Positions 14,088-21,944 of a DNA stretch of 40,320 nucleotides are shown one piece after another. How positions within the stretch are numbered: position 1 is the first letter of the stretch; the number at the start of each line of letters is the position of its first letter. A model generated the notes under the pieces. It was not told where the DNA came from. It did not search any database and saw only the letters and a list, made by a program, of their open reading frames with translations. The stretch is from positions 1 through 40,320 of the forward strand of contig DATIJG010000022.1 of assembly GCA_035478775.1 (NCBI GenBank), in the 5' to 3' direction. This DNA comes from CAMLQK01 sp035478775 (GTDB lineage: Bacteria; Patescibacteriota; Saccharimonadia; Saccharimonadales; UBA4665). A program made the position numbers and the translations under genes.

Positions 14088-15722
14088 ATGAGCGAATGCT
14101 TTTCACCGCTCCAGGATAAAGACCTGGAAGTTATTTCACACACCCAATCTAACATAATTCTAGGGTTAGGCAGAATAGTTACAACCACGCTACTTACCGC
14201 TGGACTTACAATAGGTGTTTATGGCACAGAGCAATTAGTCTATCCAGAAAGTGCGCACGCCAGTCCCATTATTTACGATGGCTTAGGTTATCCAGACGCA
14301 GGTATGCCTTGTGAGCATGCTCCTTACAACGCAACCGGAGCATGCTCAAATTACGATTGGGGGCCAACTCATACAGAAAACAAAGATGACCCATCAGAAT
14401 ATTCGAGCCGTGGCTATACCTATCGCAACTGTACCGACTGGGTAGCCTATCGGGTGCACCAAGTTTCTGCTGGAGTAATTACTGTGCCAGGCCTCGGCAA
14501 TGGAGGCCAATGGTACGACCACGCGCCAGCCAGCGAGCAGTCTTTGAACGCCAAGCCAGGGGAAGCTGCCGTTGAACCAGGCAATCCCGGACATGTAGCC
14601 TTTGTGGAATCAGTTAACGACAAAGACGGAACTATTACCGTATCAGAATATAACTACGACGCTAAAGGAGATGGTGATTACAGAACTGGCGCAGCGAGCA
14701 GTATGGGGTTCACCGAATTCGTCGATTTTGGTATCGACCCAACTGACATCTCCGGTCCAACCTCTCCCCCAGCCTCCCCTCCTCCCGCCACGCAACTCGC
14801 CAAACCAGCTGCTATCTCCTACAACGGCGAACTAGATGTCTTCGTTCGTGGCGGTAACCAAATATATAAGGACAGCTGGTTAGGTGACCACTGGACAGGG
14901 TTTAGTTCTCTGGGTGGTGATATCACCAGTGACCCTGTAGCTATCCAATATGGTTCAGAAATGGATGTGTTTGCCACTGGTACGGATGGCCACGTATATA
15001 AAGACACTTGGAATGGTTTAACCTGGTCAGGTTTCAACGACATGGGCGGTGGTTTTTCTGGTACGCCCGCCGTAGCAGTGTGGGGGTCAGAGCTCGACCT
15101 CTTTGCCAAAGGCAGCGGCGGCACGATCTACAAAGACACATGGATTGGTGACCACTGGACGGGGTTCAACTCCCTGGGTAGCAGCGGTATGGCCGCCAAT
15201 CCTACTGCTATTACCTTCAACGGAGAGTTAGACGTTTTTGCCCGTGACGGCTACGGCACAATATACAAAGATATGTGGAACGGAAGTACGTGGAGTGGTT
15301 TCAACCCACTGGGTGGTAATATTGCCAGCTCGCCAACAGCCGTCAAATACGGGCAAGAACTCGACGTTTATGGAGGCAGCGGCGTGGACGGTCAGCTCTT
15401 CAAGGATACGTGGAACGGAGCTAACTGGTCAGGGTTTAACTATATGGGCAATAGTTTAGGTAACGCTTCGACTCCAGCCGCCATTTCTTACAATGGGGAG
15501 ATGGACATCTACGCGCGATCTACCAATGGAGCGATCATGAAAGACACTTGGAACGGACAATTCTGGAGCGGACTGAATAGCCTTGGTGGTAATGGTCTGG
15601 GTGATCCGGCGACTGTTCAGTACGGACAAGAGATGGATGTGTTTGCGACTGACAGTAGCGGGCACACCTACAAGGATACGTGGGACGGAAGTACGTGGAG
15701 TGGGTTTAGTTTTTTGGGGTGA
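14088..15722 (+). CDS. secreted CHAP amidase with seven-repeat lectin-like propeller
   Basis: About 544 residues; ATG 14088 is preferred over 14061 because AAGGAC sits six bases upstream. Residues 20-45 are a hydrophobic signal or anchor segment, followed by YPESAHAS, a possible signal peptidase site. Residues 100-215 are a CHAP domain: catalytic Cys in YTYRNCTDWVAYRV, GLGNGGQWYDHAP, then PGHVAFVESV with the catalytic His and SEYNY. CHAP domains cleave peptidoglycan as amidases or endopeptidases. After a Pro-rich linker come seven copies (about 45 residues each) of a repeat with core DVFxxxxxGxxYKDTWNGxxWSGFxxLG, the pattern of PLL-type seven-bladed beta-propeller lectins. The product would be an exported wall hydrolase that docks on sugars, perhaps of a host bacterium. 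Confidence 0.85.
   Translation: MSECFSPLQDKDLEVISHTQSNIILGLGRIVTTTLLTAGLTIGVYGTEQLVYPESAHASPIIYDGLGYPDAGMPCEHAPYNATGACSNYDWGPTHTENKDDPSEYSSRGYTYRNCTDWVAYRVHQVSAGVITVPGLGNGGQWYDHAPASEQSLNAKPGEAAVEPGNPGHVAFVESVNDKDGTITVSEYNYDAKGDGDYRTGAASSMGFTEFVDFGIDPTDISGPTSPPASPPPATQLAKPAAISYNGELDVFVRGGNQIYKDSWLGDHWTGFSSLGGDITSDPVAIQYGSEMDVFATGTDGHVYKDTWNGLTWSGFNDMGGGFSGTPAVAVWGSELDLFAKGSGGTIYKDTWIGDHWTGFNSLGSSGMAANPTAITFNGELDVFARDGYGTIYKDMWNGSTWSGFNPLGGNIASSPTAVKYGQELDVYGGSGVDGQLFKDTWNGANWSGFNYMGNSLGNASTPAAISYNGEMDIYARSTNGAIMKDTWNGQFWSGLNSLGGNGLGDPATVQYGQEMDVFATDSSGHTYKDTWDGSTWSGFSFLG
14810..15720 (+). repeat. seven tandem coding repeats (propeller blades)
   Basis: About 135-base repeats inside the CHAP gene, each encoding one blade. 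The DNA copies are divergent, so the array is an old duplication rather than a fresh expansion. Confidence 0.75.
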
Positions 15723-15762
15723 GGAAATGTTAAGGACCTAGGACAGTGAAATCAAAACCTGG

Positions 15763-15768
15763 TATGCT
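15763..15768 (+). promoter_or_regulatory. extended -10 box, leaderless start
   Basis: TGG-TATGCT, six bases, ATG at 15775. Confidence 0.65.
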
Positions 15769-15774
15769 GAAGAC

Positions 15775-16419
15775 ATGAAAATACGCCCTCCGCAGTTGCC
15801 TGCAAAAAGCAGCTTAGAACTGCTTGCTGTTAATGCGCTGGAAAACGAAGCAACGTTAGAACAATCATTATTGCAACACATTGATGTCGAGGGGAAACAT
15901 ATTAGCAATATGTCATTCGATGAATGCATGTTTGAGCACGTGCTAGCAATAAATGCCCATATAGAAAAACTTGTTAGCCAAGACGTTATTTTTACAGCAT
16001 GCGACTTTTCGGCAGCACATGCAAGCGAGGCATCATTTATCCGCGCGCACGTAAGCAATTCGCGTTTTGTCGGCACCGACTTGAGTCAAGCAACTATAAA
16101 AGATACTCTGTTTACAGATTGTAAATTCGATATGGCGAACCTGCGTTTCGGTAAGCTTATCAACGTAAAGTTTGAAGGTTGCACATTTAACGAAACAGAC
16201 TTTCAGGGTACCCAGTTCACAAGGGTGCGGTTTTCAAATTGTACGTTCCAAAAAGCGGATTTTAATAAATGTAATGTGCGCGGCTTGGATTTCTCGGGTT
16301 CACAGCTTACTCATATCAATGGCTGGAGTTCACTGCATGGTAGCACCATTGACCCTGTTCAGCTCACCGTTATTGCCCCGCAGTTGGCACTTGAATTGGG
16401 AATAAAAATAGAAAGCTAA
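15775..16419 (+). CDS. pentapeptide-repeat protein
   Basis: A 214-residue protein with no signal peptide. From about residue 45 it has A(D/N)LXX-type repeats with the central Leu/Phe spaced by five: CDFSAAHASEASFIRAHVSN, SRFVGTDLSQATIKD, CKFDMANLRFGKLINVKFEG, CTFNETDFQG and so on to about residue 195. Such repeats form a right-handed quadrilateral beta helix. Some relatives (Qnr, MfpA) mimic DNA and protect gyrase, but most have no known function. It stands alone between the CHAP gene and the oxidoreductase and has its own leaderless promoter. Confidence 0.85.
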   Translation: MKIRPPQLPAKSSLELLAVNALENEATLEQSLLQHIDVEGKHISNMSFDECMFEHVLAINAHIEKLVSQDVIFTACDFSAAHASEASFIRAHVSNSRFVGTDLSQATIKDTLFTDCKFDMANLRFGKLINVKFEGCTFNETDFQGTQFTRVRFSNCTFQKADFNKCNVRGLDFSGSQLTHINGWSSLHGSTIDPVQLTVIAPQLALELGIKIES

Positions 16420-16469
16420 CGAGCAAACCCAGCCTAACTTCATAAAAGTTTCATAAGGGCTAAATACAA

Positions 16470-17408
16470 TTAGTCTTTAACCACCAGCACAATCTTACCA
16501 CGCACTGCGCCGCTTTCCCACTGCCGGAATGCTTCAGCCGTTTGGCTAAGTGGAAATACCGTGTCAACTTGCGGTGTTATGACCCCTTCGTCCACCAAAG
16601 CAGCCAATTTTGTCAAATCATCGGTAGTAACTTTAGTGTGCTGCATCAGTGCGGTTACCCCAAGTTCGGCAGCGCGCGTATCATCCGGCGGCTGGATCAT
16701 CGACACTGCTTTTCCGCCCCGCTTCAAAATACCTAAGGCCAAACTAAAATCCTCACCGCCAACAGCGTCAAATACAGCATCAAAATCGTGTAATACATCG
16801 CTAAACTTTTGCTGTTTATAATCAATGACCTGGTCGGCACCTAAGTGTCCGACAAATTCCAGCCCGCTACCAGTAGCAGTGGTTGCCACATAGGCGCCTA
16901 AGTGTTTGGCAATCTGGATAGCCAAACTACCAATACCGCCTGCGCCACCATGGATAAACAATTTTTGACCGGGCTGCACGTTTAAATGGCCGACCACGAC
17001 TTGCAAAGCACTGACACCCACCAATGGTAGCGATGCCGATTTTTGGAAATCAATACTAGTAGGAGCCAAAGCAATTTGGCCAGCCGAAGTTGCTGCGAAT
17101 TCGGCGAACGCACCACTGTTGCCTGCGGCCGCGCTTGCCTGCCCAAACACTTTGTCACCTACCTTAAATTGAGTTACGCCAGCGCTGGTTTCGCTCACTA
17201 TCCCGGCAATGTCGCCGCCTAAAGTTACCGGTAAATCAAGCGGCACTGTGTCTTTCACTTTTCCAGAGCGTACCATGCTGTCGTAAGGATTGATGCTCGC
17301 CGCGTGCACTTCAACCACAACCTGCCCATCGCCCGCAAAAGGCTTGCTAATGTCGTTAATTTTAACCACCGATGCATCGCCATATTCACTAATTTGAGCC
17401 GCTTTCAT
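16470..17408 (-). CDS. MDR-family NADPH quinone oxidoreductase
   Basis: A 312-residue medium-chain dehydrogenase/reductase without the catalytic or structural zinc ligands, so a quinone oxidoreductase-type enzyme. The N-terminal GroES-like domain includes ASINPYDSMVRSGKV and LGGDIAGIV; the Rossmann motif is FIHGGAGGIGSLAIQIAKHLGA near residue 150. The C-terminal VFPLSQTAEAFRQWESGAVRGKIVLVV is typical. It probably reduces quinones or enones using NADPH. The ATG follows AAGGAGAAGG, and the gene lies 17 bases after the CRP-type regulator, so both are co-transcribed and the enzyme may be regulated by redox or stress signals. Confidence 0.9.
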   Translation of the reverse strand: MKAAQISEYGDASVVKINDISKPFAGDGQVVVEVHAASINPYDSMVRSGKVKDTVPLDLPVTLGGDIAGIVSETSAGVTQFKVGDKVFGQASAAAGNSGAFAEFAATSAGQIALAPTSIDFQKSASLPLVGVSALQVVVGHLNVQPGQKLFIHGGAGGIGSLAIQIAKHLGAYVATTATGSGLEFVGHLGADQVIDYKQQKFSDVLHDFDAVFDAVGGEDFSLALGILKRGGKAVSMIQPPDDTRAAELGVTALMQHTKVTTDDLTKLAALVDEGVITPQVDTVFPLSQTAEAFRQWESGAVRGKIVLVVKD

Positions 17409-17425
17409 ACCTTCTCCTTTTAAAA

Positions 17426-18073
17426 TTACACGCTATTCGCAATCAATTTCTCGAAGTTAATTTCTAGAATCGTGAGCCGCGGATTGCGTACTACCCTGAG
17501 ATCTTGCAATTCTTTCATAACAATTGCAGCTCGTTCGCGGGTAATGCCGCTCATATCGGCCAGCATTTGGTGGCTCACCGGAAACAACACCCGGCGCCAG
17601 CCACTCCGACGCTCATACGCATGATGCACCGCCAAAAACGTTAACGCCGATTTAATCTTGTCATGAGCCGTGGTTTTGCCTAGACTGCTGATGCGCACCA
17701 GCATCTCGTGTACCTCTTGTGAAAACCATTCTGTTAGAAATTGTGTAAGCGTAAAATCTTTAGCCATTGCGGCGCGCAGTTCTTTAGCGGGAAGAGTCCA
17801 GACGTCGCAGTCAGTAAGTGCCGTGTAAAACCACTGGGTAGGCGCGCTGTTATTAGAAAAGAAGGCGAACGGCAACAGTGACGGAGCCTTTAATAGGTGT
17901 AAAATCTTATCGTTCCCTTGCTCGTTAATGTCGTGCACCTTGACGATACCGTCGCCCAAAATGAACACATCATGCGGGTAATCGCCCGCATAACTAACTA
18001 TTTGGTCTTTCGGCAAGTGCTTTTGGCGCGCCGTTTTTAGCAAGTTCTGGAATGATTCGGGCATTTGTTGCAT
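17426..18073 (-). CDS. CRP/FNR-family transcriptional regulator
   Basis: A 215-residue regulator. Residues 10-125 form a cyclic-nucleotide-binding-type beta roll (KDQIVSYAGDYPHDVFILGDGIVKVHDINEQG). The C terminus is a winged helix: FPVSHQMLADMSGITRERAAIVMKELQDLRVVR. The FNR iron-sulfur cysteines are absent at the N terminus, and the cAMP-contact PBC Arg/Ser signature is not evident, so the effector is unknown. The start is at MQQMPESF because TATAAT lies six bases upstream on the minus strand. It is the first gene of an operon with the oxidoreductase and is divergent from the DJ-1 gene, across a region of repeats that may be its binding sites. Confidence 0.88.
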   Translation of the reverse strand: MQQMPESFQNLLKTARQKHLPKDQIVSYAGDYPHDVFILGDGIVKVHDINEQGNDKILHLLKAPSLLPFAFFSNNSAPTQWFYTALTDCDVWTLPAKELRAAMAKDFTLTQFLTEWFSQEVHEMLVRISSLGKTTAHDKIKSALTFLAVHHAYERRSGWRRVLFPVSHQMLADMSGITRERAAIVMKELQDLRVVRNPRLTILEINFEKLIANSV

Positions 18074-18079
18074 AAGCTC

Positions 18080-18085
18080 ATTATA
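18080..18085 (-). promoter_or_regulatory. -10 box, leaderless start of CRP-type gene
   Basis: TATAAT on the minus strand, six bases, then ATG at 18073. Confidence 0.75.
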
Positions 18086-18116
18086 GAGGAGTTTGCAAGT
18101 GCCTGCGACTTTTATT

Positions 18117-18169
18117 ACAAGCAAAGCCCATCACCTTTCGCAGACAAGCAAAGCCCAATAGCGCTATTG
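18117..18169. promoter_or_regulatory. candidate regulator sites: direct repeat plus 14-bp palindrome
   Basis: ACAAGCAAAGCCCA occurs at 18117-18130 and 18144-18157, a period of 27 bases. It is followed by the perfect palindrome CAATAGCGCTATTG (18156-18169). All lie between the divergent CRP-type gene and the DJ-1 gene, where a dimeric regulator would bind. Confidence 0.55.
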
Positions 18170-18225
18170 TGCAAATAAATAGGCTGCGTACAAGAAAGTT
18201 CCGCTAAAAGCAAAGGAGACCGCCC

Positions 18226-18783
18226 ATGGACACGGCAGATATAACCGGCAAACGAGTCGCTATTTTAGTGTACAACCACTTTGAGCAAGCTGAATTTGAA
18301 GAGCCGCTCAAGGCACTAAAAGGCGCAGGCGCCGATGTGCATGTCATATCGGCAAGCACTACAGATCTACAGGGGTTGAACCATATCGAAAAAGGTGACC
18401 GCTTTACTGCCGATGTACTATTGGCCAATGCAGAACCTGAGCAATATGATGCGCTCGTTTTGCCAGGCGGCGTCGTAAATGCCGACAAATTACGCATGGT
18501 TGGCGAAGCGCAAGATTGGGTTAACCACTTTATTGACGAAGGCAAATTAGTGGCTGCTATTTGCCACGCGCCATGGCTCCTGGTCTCTGCTGACACTATT
18601 GAAAGCCGTCGCCTCACCAGTTATTACACCCTACAAGACGACATTAAAAATGCCGGTGGCGATTGGGCTGACCAATCGGTAGTTATTGACGGCAACCTTA
18701 TAACCAGCCGCCAGCCCAGTGACTTAGCCGATTTCAACAAGGCGGTTTTAAACGCGCTAAAGCCAAAGCCGATAATACTTTAA
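18226..18783 (+). CDS. DJ-1/PfpI family protein
   Basis: A 185-residue member of the DJ-1/PfpI (class I glutamine amidotransferase-like) superfamily, close to the YhbO/PfpI group. The nucleophile elbow is VAAICHAPWLL with Cys near residue 106 and the adjacent His; the upstream acid is in FEQAEFEEP. It starts with VAILVYNHFEQAEF. Relatives act as stress proteins, with proposed protease, glyoxalase or deglycase activities. An AAAGGAG site precedes the ATG, and a TTGTGC/TACAAG promoter (18167-18194) is possible. It is in an operon with the small basic gene at 18800. Confidence 0.9.
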   Translation: MDTADITGKRVAILVYNHFEQAEFEEPLKALKGAGADVHVISASTTDLQGLNHIEKGDRFTADVLLANAEPEQYDALVLPGGVVNADKLRMVGEAQDWVNHFIDEGKLVAAICHAPWLLVSADTIESRRLTSYYTLQDDIKNAGGDWADQSVVIDGNLITSRQPSDLADFNKAVLNALKPKPIIL

Positions 18784-18799
18784 CTACTACGGAGTGAAA

Positions 18800-18955
18800 A
18801 TGGCACGTAAATACGACCCAAAAGCCAGCAAAGAAGTTGAAAAAACCATGCACGAGCATAAACATGCGGGCAAGTTCAAAAGCAAGGCGCAAGCGATTGC
18901 CGTGGGTTTAAGTAAGGCTCGGCAAAAAGGCGAAAAAGTACCTAAAAAGAAATAA
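18800..18955 (+). CDS. small basic protein, DUF6496-like
   Basis: A 51-residue, very Lys-rich protein: MARKYDPKASKEVEKTMHEH, then KHAGKFKSKAQAIAVGLSKA and RQKGEKVPKKK. The FKSKAQAIAIGLSxARxxG motif is typical of small stress-related proteins annotated DUF6496. It has a GGAG site five bases before the ATG and lies 16 bases after the DJ-1 gene. It may bind nucleic acid, judging by charge alone. Confidence 0.75.
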   Translation: MARKYDPKASKEVEKTMHEHKHAGKFKSKAQAIAVGLSKARQKGEKVPKKK

Positions 18956-18966
18956 AGCAAAGATAT

Positions 18967-20055
18967 TTAGTGGTCGCGGTACAATGCGTAACGCACCACC
19001 CACAACCATTTGGTACGGGTCGAAGCGCTTAAGCGCAGATCGTCGAGCGCGTGCAAAGCACGTTGTTCGCAATCGGCAATTTGCGCTTCAATGGCCACGC
19101 GGGCGCCACTTCTTTCGATGCGCTCTTTCAGCCACACCACGTCCGATTCGCCAATCGGCGGTTCGTTCATAAGCTTGGTAATTTGGGTACGGTCTTTTGC
19201 CGAAGAAGCGTGGAATGTTTCTTGCATAAGCAATGTGCGCTTGGCTTCCTGCAAGTCGCCCACCACTGTTTTGCCGGTCTTTTTATAGTCGCCAAACACG
19301 CCCAAAAGGTCATCGCGCAACTGATAACCAAGGCCGGCAGCCGCGCCAAAGCGGTCGAGTGCGTGCCGCGTTTCGGCATCAGCACCCGCCATGTCGGCAC
19401 CAGCGACAAGCGGCTCTAGCATCGAATACACGGCCGTTTTTAAAAGCGCAATCGAGCGGGCATCCACTATTTCAAGCGGTAGCATCACCGCTTCCATATC
19501 GAGCAGCTCGCCAGCTATTACTTCGTACATCGCCTTATTGACGTGGCGCGTTGCGGTAACTTTTTGGGCGTCGCTTACACCTGATTGTAAAATCATATGC
19601 TGTGCGGCATTCAAAAATAAATCGCCGGCTAGCAGCGCAGCACCGTCGGCAAAATGGGTGCTGTCTTCTTCGTTGTGGCTTAATTTTGCGTAGGCTGTGC
19701 GGTACAAACCGCCAACGTTAGAGCGGCCATGGCGCACATAATCGCGGTCAATAATATCATCGTGAGCCAGCAAGCCGGTATGCAAAAGTTCCCAGGCCGC
19801 GGCGACCGGCAGCATATCGGCACGGTTTGTACCGCCAGCAGATTCATACGCCAGCAAAAACAAGTACGGGCGCAGCCGTTTCCCGCCAGCTTGCAGCACC
19901 TCGCACATCGCTGCCCACAGCCGCCCATAACTCGGCGCCAGCCGCCGGGCGCGCTCCTGTTGTGCCTGGCAATATTGCAGTAAAAATGCCGTTACCTCGT
20001 GCTGCACCACCAGCATTTCCTGCGGCACTCCCTCAATTGATATAGTCGTTTTCAT
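18967..20055 (-). CDS. polyprenyl (geranylgeranyl-type) diphosphate synthase
   Basis: A 362-residue trans-isoprenyl diphosphate synthase. First Asp-rich motif DDIID near residue 115 within LLHTGLLAHDDIIDRDYVRHG; GGKRLRPYLFLLA is the conserved basic segment that precedes it; the second Asp-rich motif is GYQLRDDLLGVFGD near 245. It condenses isopentenyl diphosphate onto an allylic diphosphate to give chains probably of C15-C20 or longer. No other isoprenoid gene is in the window, and in a CPR organism precursors may be scavenged. The start is set at 20055 by TACAAT six bases upstream; the ATG at 20061 falls inside the spacer. Confidence 0.9.
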   Translation of the reverse strand: MKTTISIEGVPQEMLVVQHEVTAFLLQYCQAQQERARRLAPSYGRLWAAMCEVLQAGGKRLRPYLFLLAYESAGGTNRADMLPVAAAWELLHTGLLAHDDIIDRDYVRHGRSNVGGLYRTAYAKLSHNEEDSTHFADGAALLAGDLFLNAAQHMILQSGVSDAQKVTATRHVNKAMYEVIAGELLDMEAVMLPLEIVDARSIALLKTAVYSMLEPLVAGADMAGADAETRHALDRFGAAAGLGYQLRDDLLGVFGDYKKTGKTVVGDLQEAKRTLLMQETFHASSAKDRTQITKLMNEPPIGESDVVWLKERIERSGARVAIEAQIADCEQRALHALDDLRLSASTRTKWLWVVRYALYRDH

Positions 20056-20061
20056 GCCCAT

Positions 20062-20067
20062 ATTGTA
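20062..20067 (-). promoter_or_regulatory. extended -10 box, leaderless start
   Basis: TGA-TACAAT on the minus strand, six bases, ATG at 20055. Confidence 0.7.
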
Positions 20068-20095
20068 TCATTAGCGCTTCAAATGCATAGGTATT

Positions 20096-20128
20096 GCTTT
20101 AGTGCAAGCGTACCACTTGCACTAAAGC
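20096..20128. terminator. 13-bp perfect inverted repeat, probable terminator
   Basis: GCTTTAGTGCAAG and its exact inverted copy are separated by seven bases. It lies just after the stop of the minus-strand gene at 20148 and just before the prenyl synthase promoter. No T-run follows on the minus strand, so it could instead be a regulator site or a factor-assisted terminator. Confidence 0.45.
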
Positions 20129-20147
20129 GTTTCTAATTGACCTCGGC

Positions 20148-20942
20148 CTATAGCTTGCTTAAAAATAAGTGATGAATTCTCTGATCGACCGGCAAGGATG
20201 CTTCATTGGGCAGCGCAAGATTAGCGATTATTTTCTTAACGAGGTTCTCGACACCTATATAAGCTTTTGGCAGGATGGAAAACGTTTCGCGCGCCTGGAA
20301 CGGAGCAGCATCAGGGTTCAGCTGGATAAGCCCGGGCACCTCATCCCATTTTTTCCAGGGTGGTAATTCACCGTCCAAAAGGAAAGGCTTATCAAAATCC
20401 GGATGGCGCAGCACTCCAAGCCTCAGCAATTGCCATACGCTTGCAAGATGGGCACATGCCCATTCGTTCTTTGCATGTTTATAGTACAAGTCTCCTCCAA
20501 ATTGTAATCGCCCATCCCATGTGTCCCATCTGCCGGCGCCTTCTAGAGTACCTTGAAATTGGCGCGTTATGCCTAATTCTTTAGTAAAATTATCAGTGAT
20601 ATCAAGCTGCCCGAGTATAAAGCCGGCGAGCGGCACGCATGCCGCTTCCCGTGCAAGGTAGTCTATCCTCAAACCCGACTGCTCAGCAGCGTCACGTATT
20701 TGCGGTATGATACGCTGCGGCTTAAAGTTGCATGTGTAGTCATCGATAAGGAAAACCGTACTCGCTTCTTCTCCGGTATCCTGTTTTAACTCCGATTCCG
20801 CCGTCTCGACCCAAAGCCTTGTAGACGCAAAACGGTCGGCGAGCGGAGGTGTTGCGTTCCTGCTAAATGCATTTGCATAATAGTGTCCGGGTTCAATAGA
20901 GAGGCCTGCCCTTTCTATAAAGGGGATACTTTCTATAGACAT
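20148..20942 (-). CDS. conserved hypothetical protein, 264 aa
   Basis: Not recognised. A soluble, 264-residue, alpha/beta-looking protein. Notable segments are STVFLIDDYTCNFKPQRIIP (a strand ending in two Asp), a central WDTWDGRLQFGGDLYYKH and a Trp-rich WACAHLASVWQLLRLGVL helix. There is no signal peptide or membrane span. The ATG at 20942 has no strong -10 or Shine-Dalgarno site, so the start is less sure. It is convergent with nothing and divergent from ku. The GGDLYYKHAKNEWACAH segment resembles no catalytic motif I can name. Confidence 0.6.
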   Translation of the reverse strand: MSIESIPFIERAGLSIEPGHYYANAFSRNATPPLADRFASTRLWVETAESELKQDTGEEASTVFLIDDYTCNFKPQRIIPQIRDAAEQSGLRIDYLAREAACVPLAGFILGQLDITDNFTKELGITRQFQGTLEGAGRWDTWDGRLQFGGDLYYKHAKNEWACAHLASVWQLLRLGVLRHPDFDKPFLLDGELPPWKKWDEVPGLIQLNPDAAPFQARETFSILPKAYIGVENLVKKIIANLALPNEASLPVDQRIHHLFLSKL

Positions 20943-21158
20943 ACACTTGTTCTCATAAATTGCTGACCGTAGCGTTTCTAGCGTAATACTTCGCCATACC
21001 TATTTTGTCATCAAATGATATCAAATTATACATAGTAAAGAAAATACGAACTGCCGCTTGATGCGTTATTGCGGCTAATCAAAAAAGTAAGCCCACATCT
21101 GGTGCCCATTACGAGCAAAGCCTTAGGCTAAACATTAGCTTTTTGTGCCAGCCCTTGC

Positions 21159-21164
21159 TACCAT
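21159..21164 (+). promoter_or_regulatory. extended -10 box, leaderless ku start
   Basis: TGC-TACCAT, six bases, ATG at 21171. Confidence 0.6.
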
Positions 21165-21170
21165 GGTTAT

Positions 21171-21941
21171 ATGCGACCTATTTGGACAGGCTCGATCAGT
21201 TTTGGGCTTGTAAACATCCCGGTAAAGATGTTCAGCGGCGTAAATCCGCGCGAAGGACTTGACCTCGACATGCTCCATAAAGCCGACCATGCGCCGATTC
21301 GTTACGCACGCATTTGCCGTAAAGATGGCGAGGAAGTGCCGTGGGATGACATTGTCAAAGGCTACGAGTACCGCGAAGGCGATTACGTAGTGCTTACCCA
21401 AAAAGATTTCGACAAGGCCAACCCGCGCAAAACCGAAACCGTGGACATTACCCAATTTTGCGACGCGCCCGAAATTGACTTGCGCTATTTTGAAAAGCCC
21501 TATTATTTAGAACCCGTAAAAGGCGGCGATAAAGCCTACGGCCTGTTGCGCGAAGCCCTGCACGAGTCTGGCAAAATCGCCATCGTAAGTTTTGTAATAC
21601 ATGAGCGTGAACACCTTGGTGCCTTGGTGCCGCTTGGCCGGGCGCTCATTTTGAACCAATTGCGTTATCCGACCGATTTGCGGAGCGGCGACAATCTGAA
21701 GTTGCCGACTACCAGCGACGTGACTAAACGCGAACTCGAAGTCGCCCTCAAACTTATAAAGCAAGAAACCAGGCCGTTTATCGCTGAAGATTATCACGAC
21801 ACTTATACCGAAGAACTCGAAGAGATAATTAAAGCCAAGGCTAAAGGCCATAAGCTTACCGTAAAATCCGCCAAGCCACATAGCACAACACCCACCGACC
21901 TCATGGCCACCCTAAAAGCCAGCCTAAGCGCAAAGGAGTAG
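21171..21941 (+). CDS. ku: Ku, NHEJ DNA end-binding protein
   Basis: A 256-residue bacterial Ku homodimer subunit. It starts with the family hallmark MRPIWTGSISFGLVNIPVKM, followed by the core beta barrel (YARICRKDGEEVPWDDIVKGYEY) and the bridge region (KIAIVSFVIHEREHLGALVP). The C terminus is short and Lys-rich, the part that in other bacteria contacts the ligase. Ku threads onto double-strand break ends and recruits LigD. It is the first gene of a two-gene operon; the ligD start lies four bases after its stop, and the Shine-Dalgarno site of ligD is inside the ku end. Confidence 0.96.
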   Translation: MRPIWTGSISFGLVNIPVKMFSGVNPREGLDLDMLHKADHAPIRYARICRKDGEEVPWDDIVKGYEYREGDYVVLTQKDFDKANPRKTETVDITQFCDAPEIDLRYFEKPYYLEPVKGGDKAYGLLREALHESGKIAIVSFVIHEREHLGALVPLGRALILNQLRYPTDLRSGDNLKLPTTSDVTKRELEVALKLIKQETRPFIAEDYHDTYTEELEEIIKAKAKGHKLTVKSAKPHSTTPTDLMATLKASLSAKE

Positions 21942-21944
21942 ACT

